The notes under the pieces: model-generated
Told to the model about the DNA's origin: nothing
What the model saw: only the letters and a program-made list of their open reading frames with translations
Database searches by the model: none
Origin: Pseudomonas reidholzensis
GTDB taxonomy: Bacteria > Pseudomonadota > Gammaproteobacteria > Pseudomonadales > Pseudomonadaceae
Length of the DNA: 64,000 nt
Direction: 5' to 3'
Assembly (NCBI RefSeq): GCF_900536025.1
Contig: NZ_UNOZ01000004.1
Span: forward strand, 143,700 to 207,699
Made by a program: the position numbers and the translations under genes
In this document: piece after piece, positions 28,841 to 36,931 of the stretch
How the letters are laid out: every line of letters begins with the position of its first letter
How positions within the stretch are numbered: the first letter of the stretch is position 1

Positions 28841-30051
28841 TGAGCAAGTTCATGGAGTGGATCGATGCGCGCTTCCCCGCGACCAAGATGTGGGAAGACC
28901 ACCTGAGCAAATATTACGCGCCGAAGAACTTCAACTTCTTCTACTTCTTCGGCTCGCTGGCGTTGCTGGTGCTGGTCAACCAGATCGTCACCGGTGTCTG
29001 GCTGACCATGAGCTTCACGCCGTCGGCCGAAGAGGCGTTCGCCTCGGTCGAGTACATCATGCGCGACGTCGAGTACGGCTGGATCCTGCGCTACCTGCAC
29101 TCCACCGGCGCGTCGGCGTTCTTCATCGTGGTCTACCTGCACATGTTCCGTGGCCTGCTGTATGGCTCGTACCAGAAGCCACGCGAGCTGGTCTGGCTGT
29201 TCGGCATGCTGATCTACCTGGCGCTGATGGCCGAGGCGTTCATGGGCTACCTGCTGCCCTGGGGGCAGATGTCGTACTGGGGTGCCCAGGTGATCATCTC
29301 GCTGTTCGGTGCCATCCCGCTGATCGGTGATGACCTGACCCAGTGGATCCGCGGTGACTACCTGATCTCCGGGATCACCCTGAACCGCTTCTTCGCCCTG
29401 CACGTGATCGCCTTGCCGATCGTCATCCTGGGCCTGGTGGTGCTGCACATCCTGGCCTTGCACGAGGTCGGTTCGAACAACCCCGACGGGGTCGATATCA
29501 AGAAGCACAAGGACGAGAACGGCATCCCGCTGGATGGTATCCCGTTCCACCCGTACTACACCGTCAAGGACATTGTCGGGGTGGTGGTGTTCCTTTTCGT
29601 GTTCTGCGCCGTGGTGTTCTTCTTCCCGGAAATGGGCGGTTACTTCCTGGAAAAACCCAACTTCGAGCAGGCGAACGCGTTCAAGACGCCCGAGCACATT
29701 GCGCCGGTCTGGTACTTCACGCCGTTCTACGCAATCCTCCGAGCGGTGCCTGACAAGCTGTTTGGCGTGATCGCCATGGGCGCCGCCATCGCTGTGCTGT
29801 TCGTGTTGCCCTGGCTCGACCGCAGCCCGGTGCGCTCCATGCGCTACAAGGGGTGGCTGAGCAAGGTCTGGCTGCTGGTGTTCTGCGTGTCCTTCGTGAT
29901 TCTCGGTGTGCTCGGGGTGTTGGCGCCGACGCCGGGGCGGACCCTGCTGTCGCAGGTCTGTACCGTGCTGTATTTCGCCTACTTCCTGCTGATGCCGTTC
30001 TACACCAGGCTCGAGAAGACCAAACCGGTTCCGCAAAGGGTGACGGGCTGA
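28837..30051 (+). CDS. petB: Ubiquinol-cytochrome c reductase cytochrome b subunit
   Basis: The 404-residue membrane protein has cytochrome b hallmarks: LRYLHSTGASAFFIVVYLHMFRGLLYGSY with haem b His residues, EAFMGYLLPWGQMSYWGAQVI, HVIALPIVILGLVVLHILALHEVGSNNP, and the Qo-site motif as PEHIAPVWYFTPFYAILR (the PEWY region reads PVWY). About eight or nine membrane helices are visible. Two start codons lie in tandem (ATGATG at 28837/28840); the first overlaps the petA stop and the second is equally possible. Confidence 0.96.
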   Translation: MMSKFMEWIDARFPATKMWEDHLSKYYAPKNFNFFYFFGSLALLVLVNQIVTGVWLTMSFTPSAEEAFASVEYIMRDVEYGWILRYLHSTGASAFFIVVYLHMFRGLLYGSYQKPRELVWLFGMLIYLALMAEAFMGYLLPWGQMSYWGAQVIISLFGAIPLIGDDLTQWIRGDYLISGITLNRFFALHVIALPIVILGLVVLHILALHEVGSNNPDGVDIKKHKDENGIPLDGIPFHPYYTVKDIVGVVVFLFVFCAVVFFFPEMGGYFLEKPNFEQANAFKTPEHIAPVWYFTPFYAILRAVPDKLFGVIAMGAAIAVLFVLPWLDRSPVRSMRYKGWLSKVWLLVFCVSFVILGVLGVLAPTPGRTLLSQVCTVLYFAYFLLMPFYTRLEKTKPVPQRVTG

Positions 30052-30830
30052 TGAAAAAGCTGATTGCAGTATTGTTCCTGGCGCTCATGCCTGCCTTGTC
30101 CTTTGCCGCGGAACACGGCCTGGAGCTGGACAAGGTCGATGTCGAACTGGCCGACAAAGCCGCCCTGCAAGACGGTGCGCGCACCTTCACCAACTATTGC
30201 ATGGGCTGCCACAGCGCCAAGTTCCAGCGTTACGAGCGGGTGGCCGATGACCTCGGCATCCCGCACGAGCTGATGCTGGAAAACCTGGTATTTACCGGCG
30301 CCAAGATCGGCGACCACATGAAGATCGGCATGCAGCCCGCCGATGCCAAGACCTGGTTCGGTGCGGCGCCCCCCGACCTGACCCTGGTCGCACGGGTGCG
30401 TGGCAACGACTGGTTGTATTCGTACCTGCGCAGCTTCTACCAGGACCCGTCGCGGCCGTATGGGGTCAACAACAAGGTCTTCCCCAACGTCGGCATGCCC
30501 AACGTGCTGGTCGGCCTGCAGGGCAACCAGGTGATTGGCTGCAAGCAGGTGCAGAGTGTGGTCGATGGCAAGAAGCAATATGACCCGCTGACCGGCAGCC
30601 CATTGACCCATGAAGCGTGTGACCAGCTGACCATCGAGCCGAAATCCGGTACCCTGACGCCTGAGCAGTTCGACGAGAAGGTCAAGAACCTGGTGACCTT
30701 CCTGGCCTATTCGGCCAACCCGGTCAAACTTCAGAGCCAGCGCATCGGTACCTACGTGTTGCTGTACCTGGCTTTCTTCTTTGTCTTCGCCTACTTGCTC
30801 AAGCGCGAATACTGGAAGGACGTGCACTGA
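30051..30830 (+). CDS. petC: Ubiquinol-cytochrome c reductase cytochrome c1 subunit
   Basis: The 259-residue protein has a signal peptide (MKKLIAVLFLALMPALSFA), the haem c site CMGCH (residues ~46-50), an axial-ligand region (GAKIGDHMKIGM), GAAPPDLTLVARVRG and a C-terminal membrane anchor (TYVLLYLAFFFVFAYLLKREYWKDVH). It accepts electrons from the Rieske protein and passes them to soluble cytochrome c. The ATG shares one base with the petB stop. Confidence 0.97.
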   Translation: MKKLIAVLFLALMPALSFAAEHGLELDKVDVELADKAALQDGARTFTNYCMGCHSAKFQRYERVADDLGIPHELMLENLVFTGAKIGDHMKIGMQPADAKTWFGAAPPDLTLVARVRGNDWLYSYLRSFYQDPSRPYGVNNKVFPNVGMPNVLVGLQGNQVIGCKQVQSVVDGKKQYDPLTGSPLTHEACDQLTIEPKSGTLTPEQFDEKVKNLVTFLAYSANPVKLQSQRIGTYVLLYLAFFFVFAYLLKREYWKDVH

Positions 30831-30855
30831 TCACGCAGTAGTTTCTGGTTAGTTG

Positions 30856-30909
30856 AACGCGCCCTGGGGCGCTCTTCGCAAACCGCGGAGGGTGCCTCAG
30901 GGCGCGTTT
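30856..30909 (+). terminator. Long hairpin between petC and sspA
   Basis: AACGCGCCCTG (30856-30866) pairs perfectly with CAGGGCGCGTT (30898-30908) across a 31-base loop that can fold further. It is followed only by TTGC, so it may be a leaky terminator or a message-stabilising stem. Confidence 0.6.
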
Positions 30910-30951
30910 GCATTTCAGTTTCACAAGCATCCCCATGCGAGGAGGCGCTTC

Positions 30952-31575
30952 ATGGGCGTAACCAACAGGTTAGCCTGCTATTCCGATCCCGCTGATCACT
31001 ACTCTCACCGCGTGCGCCTGGTGCTCGCGGAGAAGGGCATCAGCGTGCAGATCATCGACGTCGATCCTGGTCGTCTGCCACCCAAGCTGGTTGAAGTGAA
31101 CCCCTATGGCAGCGTGCCGACCCTGGTCGATCGCGACCTGGCGCTGTACGAATCGACCGTGGTCATGGAATACCTCGATGAGCGTTATCCACACCCACCG
31201 CTGCTGCCGGTCTATCCGGTCGGGCGCGGCAACAGCCGTCTGCTCATGCACCGTATCCAGCGCGACTGGTGCGCGCTGGTCGACCTGCTGCTCGACAAGC
31301 GCAGCGCCGAGCCGGCACGGGCACAGGCGCGCAAGGAATTGCGCGAGAGCCTGACAGGCGTGGCGCCGTTGTTTGGCGAAATGGCCTGCTTCATGAGTGA
31401 TGAGCAAAGCCTGGTCGATTGTTGTCTATTGCCCATACTCTGGCGTTTGCCGGTGATGGGTATCGAATTGCCGCGGCAAGCCAAGCCGCTGCTTGATTAT
31501 ATGGAGCGACAGTTCGCCCGCGAGCCTTTCCAGGCGAGCCTGTCTGCTGCTGAACGTGAAATGCGCAAGCTTTAA
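30952..31575 (+). CDS. sspA: Stringent starvation protein A
   Basis: The 207-residue protein has a glutathione-transferase fold: N-terminal thioredoxin-like [44 protein letters not shown], and helical C-terminus [22 protein letters not shown]. SspA binds RNA polymerase and affects stress and virulence gene expression; it has no GST activity in E. coli. I chose the ATG at 30952 because of the RBS GAGGAGG. sspB starts 10 bases after its stop. Confidence 0.95.
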   Translation: MGVTNRLACYSDPADHYSHRVRLVLAEKGISVQIIDVDPGRLPPKLVEVNPYGSVPTLVDRDLALYESTVVMEYLDERYPHPPLLPVYPVGRGNSRLLMHRIQRDWCALVDLLLDKRSAEPARAQARKELRESLTGVAPLFGEMACFMSDEQSLVDCCLLPILWRLPVMGIELPRQAKPLLDYMERQFAREPFQASLSAAEREMRKL

Positions 31576-31585
31576 GGAGCCGTTG

Positions 31586-32017
31586 ATGAACTCCAGTCGC
31601 CCCTATCTGGTTAGAGCACTGTATGAGTGGATCGTCGACAACGATTGCACCCCGCACATGCTGGTCAATGCCGAGTTTCCGGCGGTCCAGGTGCCACAGG
31701 GCTTTGCCAGTGATGGTCAGATTGTCTTGAATGTCTCCCCCAGTGCGGTGCGTAGCCTGCACATGGACAACGAGGCGGTCAGCTTCGAAGGTCGCTTTGG
31801 TGGGGTTGCCCATTCGCTGTACGTGCCGGTTGGCGCGATCCTGGGGATTTACGCCCGGGAGAATGGCCAGGGCATGGTCTTCGAGCTGGAGCCTTCGCTG
31901 ATGGAAGGTGACGAGTTCGAGGATGAAGCGGTCGAGCCGGATGACCAGGGTCCCCCGGAAGGTGGTGGGCAACCGCCGCGTCCGACCGGACGGCCTAGCT
32001 TGAAAGTGGTCAAGTAA
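31586..32017 (+). CDS. sspB: ClpXP adaptor protein SspB
   Basis: The 143-residue protein has the folded N-terminal part (SSRPYLVRALYEWIVDNDCTPHMLVNAEFP, NVSPSAVRSLHMDNEAVSFEGRFGG). An acidic, Pro/Gly-rich linker leads to the C-terminal ClpX-binding tail RPSLKVVK, close to the E. coli RPALRVVK tail. It delivers ssrA-tagged proteins to ClpXP. The ATG at 31586 has the RBS AAGGAG. A terminator follows, then repeat copy A. Confidence 0.95.
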   Translation: MNSSRPYLVRALYEWIVDNDCTPHMLVNAEFPAVQVPQGFASDGQIVLNVSPSAVRSLHMDNEAVSFEGRFGGVAHSLYVPVGAILGIYARENGQGMVFELEPSLMEGDEFEDEAVEPDDQGPPEGGGQPPRPTGRPSLKVVK

Positions 32018-32018
32018 C

Positions 32019-32053
32019 AAAAAAGGCGATCCGCAGGGGTCGCCTTTTTTTGG
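32019..32053 (+). terminator. Intrinsic terminator of sspA-sspB
   Basis: The stem AAAAAGGCGATCC-gcag-GGGTCGCCTTTTTTT has an A-run before it and seven T after it. Confidence 0.92.
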
Positions 32054-32070
32054 TTTTTCCACGGATTATC

Positions 32071-32866
32071 GAGCTTATCCGTTTGCTGTGGTGCGGCCAC
32101 TGGCCCCTTCCGCCCTTACGGCGGGTCACTTTTTTTCTTGGAAAAAAGTAACCAAAAACCGCTTGCTCCTGCATCCGGCCCTTCGCTGCGCTACGGGTTC
32201 CCTCACTCCGGTCTTGCTCCCGTGAGGACCGCGCCGGACGGGCCTTCCTGGCCCGCGGCGCTTGCCGGCCATCCATGGCCGTCACCTCACTCCGCAAGAC
32301 CTCCGTTCGGCCTCCTGAAGTCGCGGTAGATCAAGATCACAAGCCAGATCAAAGGCCAGATCAAGGGCCAGGGCAACGGCTGGCGAATCGCTGCGCTCTC
32401 GCGGGTTTATAAGGGCGGTACAGCGCGTCAGCGCCAAAATTTGCATTGGCAGTTCCGGCCCCATCGCGGGCAAGCCCGCTCCTACAGGTTCTCTGCTGGC
32501 CGTAAGGCCGCTGCGGTACCTGTGGGAGCGGGTTTACCCGCGAAGAGGCCAAGCTATCCACCACCATTGCCACTATCGAAGATAACGCCAGCCCAGGCGC
32601 TACCCGTAACTTGGCGACCTCAGGAGGCCGAACGGAGGTCTTGCGGAGCGGGGTGACGGCCAGGAAGGCCGGCAAGGGCTGCGGGCCAGGAAGGCCCGTA
32701 CAGCCCGGTCCTCGCGGGAGCAAGGCCGGAGTGAGGGAACCCGCAGCGCAGCGGAGGGCCGTATGTGGGAGCCAGCGGTTTTTGGTTACTTTTTTCCAAG
32801 AAAAAAAGTGACCCGCCGTAAGGGCGGAAGGGGCCATAAGCGCCACCAAATCAAATGGATAAGCCC
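32071..32866. repeat. Large inverted-repeat element, copy A
   Basis: The ~796-bp non-coding element is bounded by GAGCTTATCC (32071) and its complement GGATAAGCCC (ending 32866). Its arms, 32071-32324 and 32614-32866, are long inverted copies of each other. Each arm runs from GGCCCCTTCCGCC-cttac-GGCGG plus a T-run to CCTCCGTTCGGCCTCCTGA. The centre holds a short tandem repeat of about 12 bases (GCCAGATCAAAG, 32340-32370) next to the left arm, a REP pair (32461-32550) and unique sequence. It fills the 929-base gap between sspB and sdaC. Open frames of up to 187 codons cross it but change mostly at amino-acid-altering positions relative to copy B, so I do not call them genes. Confidence 0.9.
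32461..32550. repeat. REP pair nested in repeat copy A
   Basis: The left unit is tcgcgggcaagcccgctcc and the facing unit is gagcgggtttacccgcga, separated by ~35 bases. They occupy the centre of the element, and the same nested pair is present in copy B. Confidence 0.88.
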
Positions 32867-32887
32867 CCCAACGCCCACCGCACGCGC

Positions 32888-32922
32888 AAAAAAATGCCCG
32901 GATCGCAACACACGATCCGGGC
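32888..32922 (-). terminator. Intrinsic terminator of sdaC
   Basis: The stem TGCCCGGATCG/CGATCCGGGCA is flanked on the left by AAAAAAA, which is the T-run for minus-strand transcripts. It is 24 bases past the sdaC stop. Confidence 0.92.
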
Positions 32923-32946
32923 ACCTTTGCTAGCCAAGGCTAGCCA

Positions 32947-34236
32947 TCAGCCAAACACGCTGTCCCACAGCGAGTACACCACCGAGCTGATCGCCACCAG
33001 CCCGACAAACACCACGAACAGGTTGGACATCGCGCCGCTGTACTTGCGCATCGACGGCACCTTGCGGATGGCGTACATCGGCATCAGGAACAGGATCGCC
33101 GCGATCACCGGGCCACCGAACGATTCGATCATGCCGAGGATGCTCGGGTTGAGCGTGGCAACGATCCAGCAGACCACCAGCATCAGCGCCGCGACCATGC
33201 GGTCCAGGGCTTTGGCGCCCGGACGCAAGCCGGTCTTGGCGATGATGCCCTTGAGGCCTTCGCTGGCACCGATGTAGTGGCCCAGGAACGACTTGGCGAT
33301 GGCAATGAAGGCAATCAACGGCGCCGCAAAAGCGATGGTCGGGTTGCTGAAGTGGTTGGCCAGGTACGACAGGATCGACAGGTTCTGCGCCTTGGCCTCG
33401 GCCAGCTGGGCGCTGTCCAGGGTCAGCACGCAGCTGAACACGAAGAACAGCACCATCGCCACCATCAGCAGGTGGGCGCGCGACAGGATCTGCCCGCTGC
33501 GCTCATCGGCATGCTCGCCATAGCGACGCTTCTGGTCGACGGCGAAGGCCGAGATGATCGGCGAATGGTTGAACGAGAAGACCATCACCGGAATCGCCAG
33601 CCAGACGGTGTGCAGGAAGGCCGAGCCCGTCGGTACCTGCATCGCGGTATCGAGGATGCCGCCGCTCCAGTGCGGGACCAGGTACAGGGCCAGCAGCGCC
33701 AGGGCGACGATGAACGGGTAGACCAGCAGGCTCATGACCTTGACCGTGGCCTGCTCGCCGCAGCGCACGATCGCCAGCAAACCGAGGATCAGCACGAACG
33801 ACAGCAGCGCCCGCGGTGGCGGGGTCATGTGCAGCTGGTGTTCCATGAAGCTGGTGACGGTATTGGTCAGCGCCACGCTGTAGATCAGCAGGATCGGGAA
33901 GATGGCGAAGAAGTACAGCACGGTGATCAGCGCGCCGGCCTTGAGGCCGAAGTGCTCTTCGACCACCTCGGTGATGTCGCCGCCACGCCCTGAGAGGACG
34001 AAACGGGTCAGGCCGCGGTGCGCGTAGTAGGTCATCGGGAAGGCCAGCAGCGCCAGGATCAGCAGCGGCCAGAAGCCGCCCAGGCCGGCGTTGATCGGCA
34101 GGAACAGGGTGCCCGCGCCAATGGCCGTGCCAAACAGGCCCAGCATCCAGGTGGTATCTTGTCTCGCCCAGCTGCCAAGGGTGGCGCTGGTGGTTTGTTC
34201 GAAGCGTTGTTCGACGCTAGGGGCCTGCTCGTTCAT
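32947..34236 (-). CDS. sdaC: Serine transporter of the HAAAP family (SdaC-like)
   Basis: The 429-residue membrane protein matches E. coli SdaC along its length: RQDTTWMLGLFGTAIGAGTLFLPINAGLGG, LTRFVLSGRGGDITEVVEEHFG, MTPPPRALLSF, WLAIPVMVFSFNHSPIISAFAV, SFLGHYIGASEGLKG and ATLNPSILGMIESFGGP. About 11 membrane helices are visible. It is a proton-coupled importer of serine or related amino acids. The start at 34236 (MNEQAPSVEQ) is preferred over an upstream in-frame codon. No serine deaminase lies beside it. It follows dpkA-amaC on the same strand, so it may feed that pathway, which is inference. Confidence 0.9.
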   Translation of the reverse strand: MNEQAPSVEQRFEQTTSATLGSWARQDTTWMLGLFGTAIGAGTLFLPINAGLGGFWPLLILALLAFPMTYYAHRGLTRFVLSGRGGDITEVVEEHFGLKAGALITVLYFFAIFPILLIYSVALTNTVTSFMEHQLHMTPPPRALLSFVLILGLLAIVRCGEQATVKVMSLLVYPFIVALALLALYLVPHWSGGILDTAMQVPTGSAFLHTVWLAIPVMVFSFNHSPIISAFAVDQKRRYGEHADERSGQILSRAHLLMVAMVLFFVFSCVLTLDSAQLAEAKAQNLSILSYLANHFSNPTIAFAAPLIAFIAIAKSFLGHYIGASEGLKGIIAKTGLRPGAKALDRMVAALMLVVCWIVATLNPSILGMIESFGGPVIAAILFLMPMYAIRKVPSMRKYSGAMSNLFVVFVGLVAISSVVYSLWDSVFG

Positions 34237-34293
34237 CCGGGTGCAACTCCACTCGCAAGACTGCAACAGGCTGAGAGTGGCGAAACAGACGTA

Positions 34294-34423
34294 TCGCACC
34301 CCTCAACCGAAAAAGAGGGGCGCGATTGTGCACTGAAAGGTTGCACTTGCGAAGCCCCGTCCGAGGGACGGTTGCACTTGTCATGACAAGAGAGGTGTGA
34401 CTTGGGGCTGCTGCGCAGCCCCA
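34294..34423. other. Leader between amaC and sdaC: stem-loops and an 11-bp direct repeat
   Basis: A small stem CACCCCTC/GAGGGGcg surrounds 34297-34321. GGTTGCACTTG occurs twice (34339-34349 and 34370-34380, 31 bases apart). A palindromic stem TTGGGGCTGC/GCAGCCCCAA (34402-34423) lies just past the amaC stop and may end its transcript. The direct repeats are candidate regulator sites for sdaC. Confidence 0.45.
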
Positions 34424-34430
34424 ATGACGC

Positions 34431-35627
34431 TTACTGCTGGACCTTGGCGAACGCCTCGGCCACGCGGCGCAGGTTGGCCGGGCGCAGGCCCGACATGCAC
34501 ACCCGGCCGCTGTCGATCAGGTACACGCCAAACTCGTCACGCAGGCGACGGACCTGCTCGACGCTGAAGCCGGTGTAGCTGAACATGCCGCGCTGACGCA
34601 GGAAGAACTGGAAGTCCTGGCCTGGCAGCAGCTCGCCGAGCAGGTCGACCAGGCCCTGGCGCATTTCCAGGATGCGCTTGCGCATCACTTCGACTTCCGC
34701 CACCCACTGGGCATTCAGTGCAGCATCACCCAGCACGCCGGCCACCAGTTGCGCACCAAAGGCGGGCGGGCTGGAGTAGTTGCGGCGCACGGTGGCCTTG
34801 AGCTGGCCCAGCACGCTTTGTGCGCTGTCCTGGTCGTCGCAGACCACCGACAGGCCCCCTACCCGCTCGCCGTACAGCGAGAAGATCTTCGAGAACGAGT
34901 TGCTGACCAGGCACGGCACGCCGGCGCGGGCCATTTCACGAATGGCGTAGGCGTCTTCGAGCAGGCCTTCGCCAAAGCCCTGGTAGGCGATGTCGAGGAA
35001 CGGGATCAGCTGACGCGCCTTGACCACTTCGACCACTTGCTGCCATTGACCCTGGTCGAGGTCGACACCGGTCGGGTTGTGGCAGCACGGGTGCAGCAGG
35101 ACCACGCTGTTTTCCGGCAGGGTCTGCAGGGTGGCCAGCATGCCGGCGAAGTCGACGCCACGGGTAGTGGTGTCGAAGTACGGGTAGCTGTGGACCTTGA
35201 AGCCCGCGCCCTCGAAGATCGCCCGGTGGTTGTCCCAGGTCGGATTGCTGACCCAGACTTGCGACTGCGGGAAGTAACGCTTGAGGAAGTCGGCGCCAAC
35301 TTTCAGCGCACCCGAGCCGCCCACCGTCTGCACGGTGGCCACGCGACCGCCGGTGACTGCCGGGTGGTCGGTACCGAACAGCAGCGCCTGGATCGCCTGG
35401 CGGTAGCTGGCCAGGCCTTCCATCGGCAGGTACAGCGACGCTTCGTGAGGCTGGCCGGCCAGGCGTTTTTCCACCTCGGCCACGGCGGCCAGTTGCGGCA
35501 CGACGCCGGCCTCATCGTAGTACAGGCCGATACTCAGGTTGACCTTGTCGGCACGCGGATCGGCCTTGAAGGTCTCCATCAGCGAGAGAATCGGATCACC
35601 GGCATAGGCATCGACATGTTTGAACAC
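34431..35627 (-). CDS. amaC: PLP aminotransferase, probable D-lysine aminotransferase AmaC (TyrB-like)
   Basis: The 398-residue class I aminotransferase of the AspC/TyrB type has [54 protein letters not shown] and the PLP-lysine motif [19 protein letters not shown]. By sequence alone it would be named aromatic amino acid aminotransferase. In P. putida the TyrB-like gene next to dpkA encodes the D-lysine aminotransferase AmaC that makes 2-keto-6-aminocaproate, which cyclises to piperideine-2-carboxylate. It begins with GTG at 35627 after AAGGAG and is downstream of dpkA. Confidence 0.82.
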   Translation of the reverse strand: MFKHVDAYAGDPILSLMETFKADPRADKVNLSIGLYYDEAGVVPQLAAVAEVEKRLAGQPHEASLYLPMEGLASYRQAIQALLFGTDHPAVTGGRVATVQTVGGSGALKVGADFLKRYFPQSQVWVSNPTWDNHRAIFEGAGFKVHSYPYFDTTTRGVDFAGMLATLQTLPENSVVLLHPCCHNPTGVDLDQGQWQQVVEVVKARQLIPFLDIAYQGFGEGLLEDAYAIREMARAGVPCLVSNSFSKIFSLYGERVGGLSVVCDDQDSAQSVLGQLKATVRRNYSSPPAFGAQLVAGVLGDAALNAQWVAEVEVMRKRILEMRQGLVDLLGELLPGQDFQFFLRQRGMFSYTGFSVEQVRRLRDEFGVYLIDSGRVCMSGLRPANLRRVAEAFAKVQQ

Positions 35628-35758
35628 AGCGCACAGCTCCTTGGATCAGGACAGTTCGAAAAAAGGCTTCAGCGAGGATACCCGGAGTCGCGGTGAAGAA
35701 ACATCACCTGAGTGCAAGAGGGTCAGTGCAAGGCTGCACGACCCCTCCCGCGAAGGCC

Positions 35759-36784
35759 TCAGACGAGCAGTTGCTTGAGCCCTTGCAACTCGTCTTCGCT
35801 CACCGCCACCCCGTCACGCAGCGCCACCTCACGCTCGCGGTAGCGTCGCTCGCCCGGCATGCGCGTCAGGCCCACCGCCTGCATCTGCTCGACCAGCTCA
35901 CGGCTGCGCTGGGCAAAACGGTCGCCCTCGGCCTTGCTCGGGTCGATGACGATGATCAGTTGCCCGGTCCACGGCGTCTTCGCGCCAGGATGACCCGACC
36001 AGTCGAACTCCCACGAGAAGTTGCCACCGGTCAACGCCGCCGCCAGCAGCTCGACCATCATCGACAGCGCCGAGCCCTTGTGCCCGCCAAACGGCAACAA
36101 CGCCCCGCCCTCGAGAATCGCCTTCGGCTCGCAGGTCGGCTGGCCGTCGGCATCCACGCCGATGCCCGGCGGCAACAGTTGCCCCTCGCGCGCGGCGATC
36201 TGCACGTCACCATGGGCCATGGCACTGGTGGCCATGTCGAACACGATCGGATCGCTCCCTGCGCACGGCGCGGCAAAGGCGATCGGGTTGGTGCCGAACA
36301 ACGGCTTGCGCGCGCCATGCGGCACCACGCAGGTCATGCTGTTGACCACGCTGAGGGCCACCAGGCCTTCATCGGCGAACGGTTCTACATCTGGCCACAG
36401 CGCGGCGAAATGGTGCGAGTTGTGGATCGCCAGCACGGCGATCCCCGCACTGCGCGCCTTCTCCACCAGCAAGGCCCGGGCCGCTGCCAGGGCCGGCTGG
36501 GCAAAGCCACCACCGGCGTCGACGCGCACATAACCCGAGGCGACGTCGCTCACCTGCGGCTCGGCCTGGCCATCGACCCAGCCACTGGCCAAGGTCGAGA
36601 CATAGCCGGGAATGCGGAACACCCCATGACTGTGGGCGCCATCACGTTGCGCACTGGCGCAGTTGTGCGCCAGTGCGGCAGCCACCGGCTGGCTGCAGCC
36701 GTGACGTTGCAGGATCGCTTGCAACAGGGCCTGCAGCTCGGCCAAAGGCACGCGCACGACAGGGCTGGTGGAAGGTGCGGACAT
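35759..36784 (-). CDS. dpkA: Delta1-piperideine-2-carboxylate / delta1-pyrroline-2-carboxylate reductase
   Basis: The 341-residue protein of the malate/L-lactate dehydrogenase 2 family is nearly identical in pattern to P. putida DpkA (343 residues): NCASAQRDGAHSHGVFRIPGY, IHNSHHFAALWPDVEPFA, GTNPIAFAAPC, VFDMATSAMAHGDVQIAA, LPFGGHKGSALSMMVELLAAALTGG. It reduces piperideine-2-carboxylate to L-pipecolate with NADPH in D-lysine catabolism and the proline analogue likewise. The ATG at 36784 follows AAAGGAG. It is divergent from the RpiR regulator and probably transcribed with amaC, 131 bases downstream. Confidence 0.93.
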   Translation of the reverse strand: MSAPSTSPVVRVPLAELQALLQAILQRHGCSQPVAAALAHNCASAQRDGAHSHGVFRIPGYVSTLASGWVDGQAEPQVSDVASGYVRVDAGGGFAQPALAAARALLVEKARSAGIAVLAIHNSHHFAALWPDVEPFADEGLVALSVVNSMTCVVPHGARKPLFGTNPIAFAAPCAGSDPIVFDMATSAMAHGDVQIAAREGQLLPPGIGVDADGQPTCEPKAILEGGALLPFGGHKGSALSMMVELLAAALTGGNFSWEFDWSGHPGAKTPWTGQLIIVIDPSKAEGDRFAQRSRELVEQMQAVGLTRMPGERRYREREVALRDGVAVSEDELQGLKQLLV

Positions 36785-36849
36785 CTGAAGCTCCTTTGTT
36801 GAATTTATGGGAAGCACAGCGTTGGCAATGACAAAAACTTTCATGCATG

Positions 36850-36884
36850 TGACAGCTATCTGTCAAATGTTGACTTGATGACAG
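36850..36884. promoter_or_regulatory. Candidate operator in the dpkA / rpiR divergent promoter region
   Basis: TGACAGCTATCTGTCA (36850-36865) is a palindrome with perfect 6-base arms, and a third TGACAG half-site lies at 36879-36884. The palindrome overlaps a minus-strand TTGACA (36866-36861), the best -35 for dpkA, and sits just before a plus-strand TTGACT (36870-36875). This position suits control of both genes by the adjacent RpiR-type protein. Confidence 0.5.
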
Positions 36885-36931
36885 AAAAGATCCATTTTCT
36901 ATTCCACGCCTCACCCAGCCCGGAGCACGCC

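Noticed and set aside
32361..32924. 187-codon minus-strand frame across repeat copy A, with a similar 169-codon frame at 49624-50133 in copy B
   Set aside because: The two predicted proteins look alike only because the DNA repeats are alike. The differences between copies mostly change amino acids, the frame crosses REP units and terminator-like stems, and in copy C it soon stops. There is no ribosome site or known domain.
32054..32946. Possibility that repeat A is a conventional insertion sequence
   Set aside because: No frame resembles a transposase and the size is below that of most insertion sequences. It may be a non-autonomous derivative, so I report it as a repeat.
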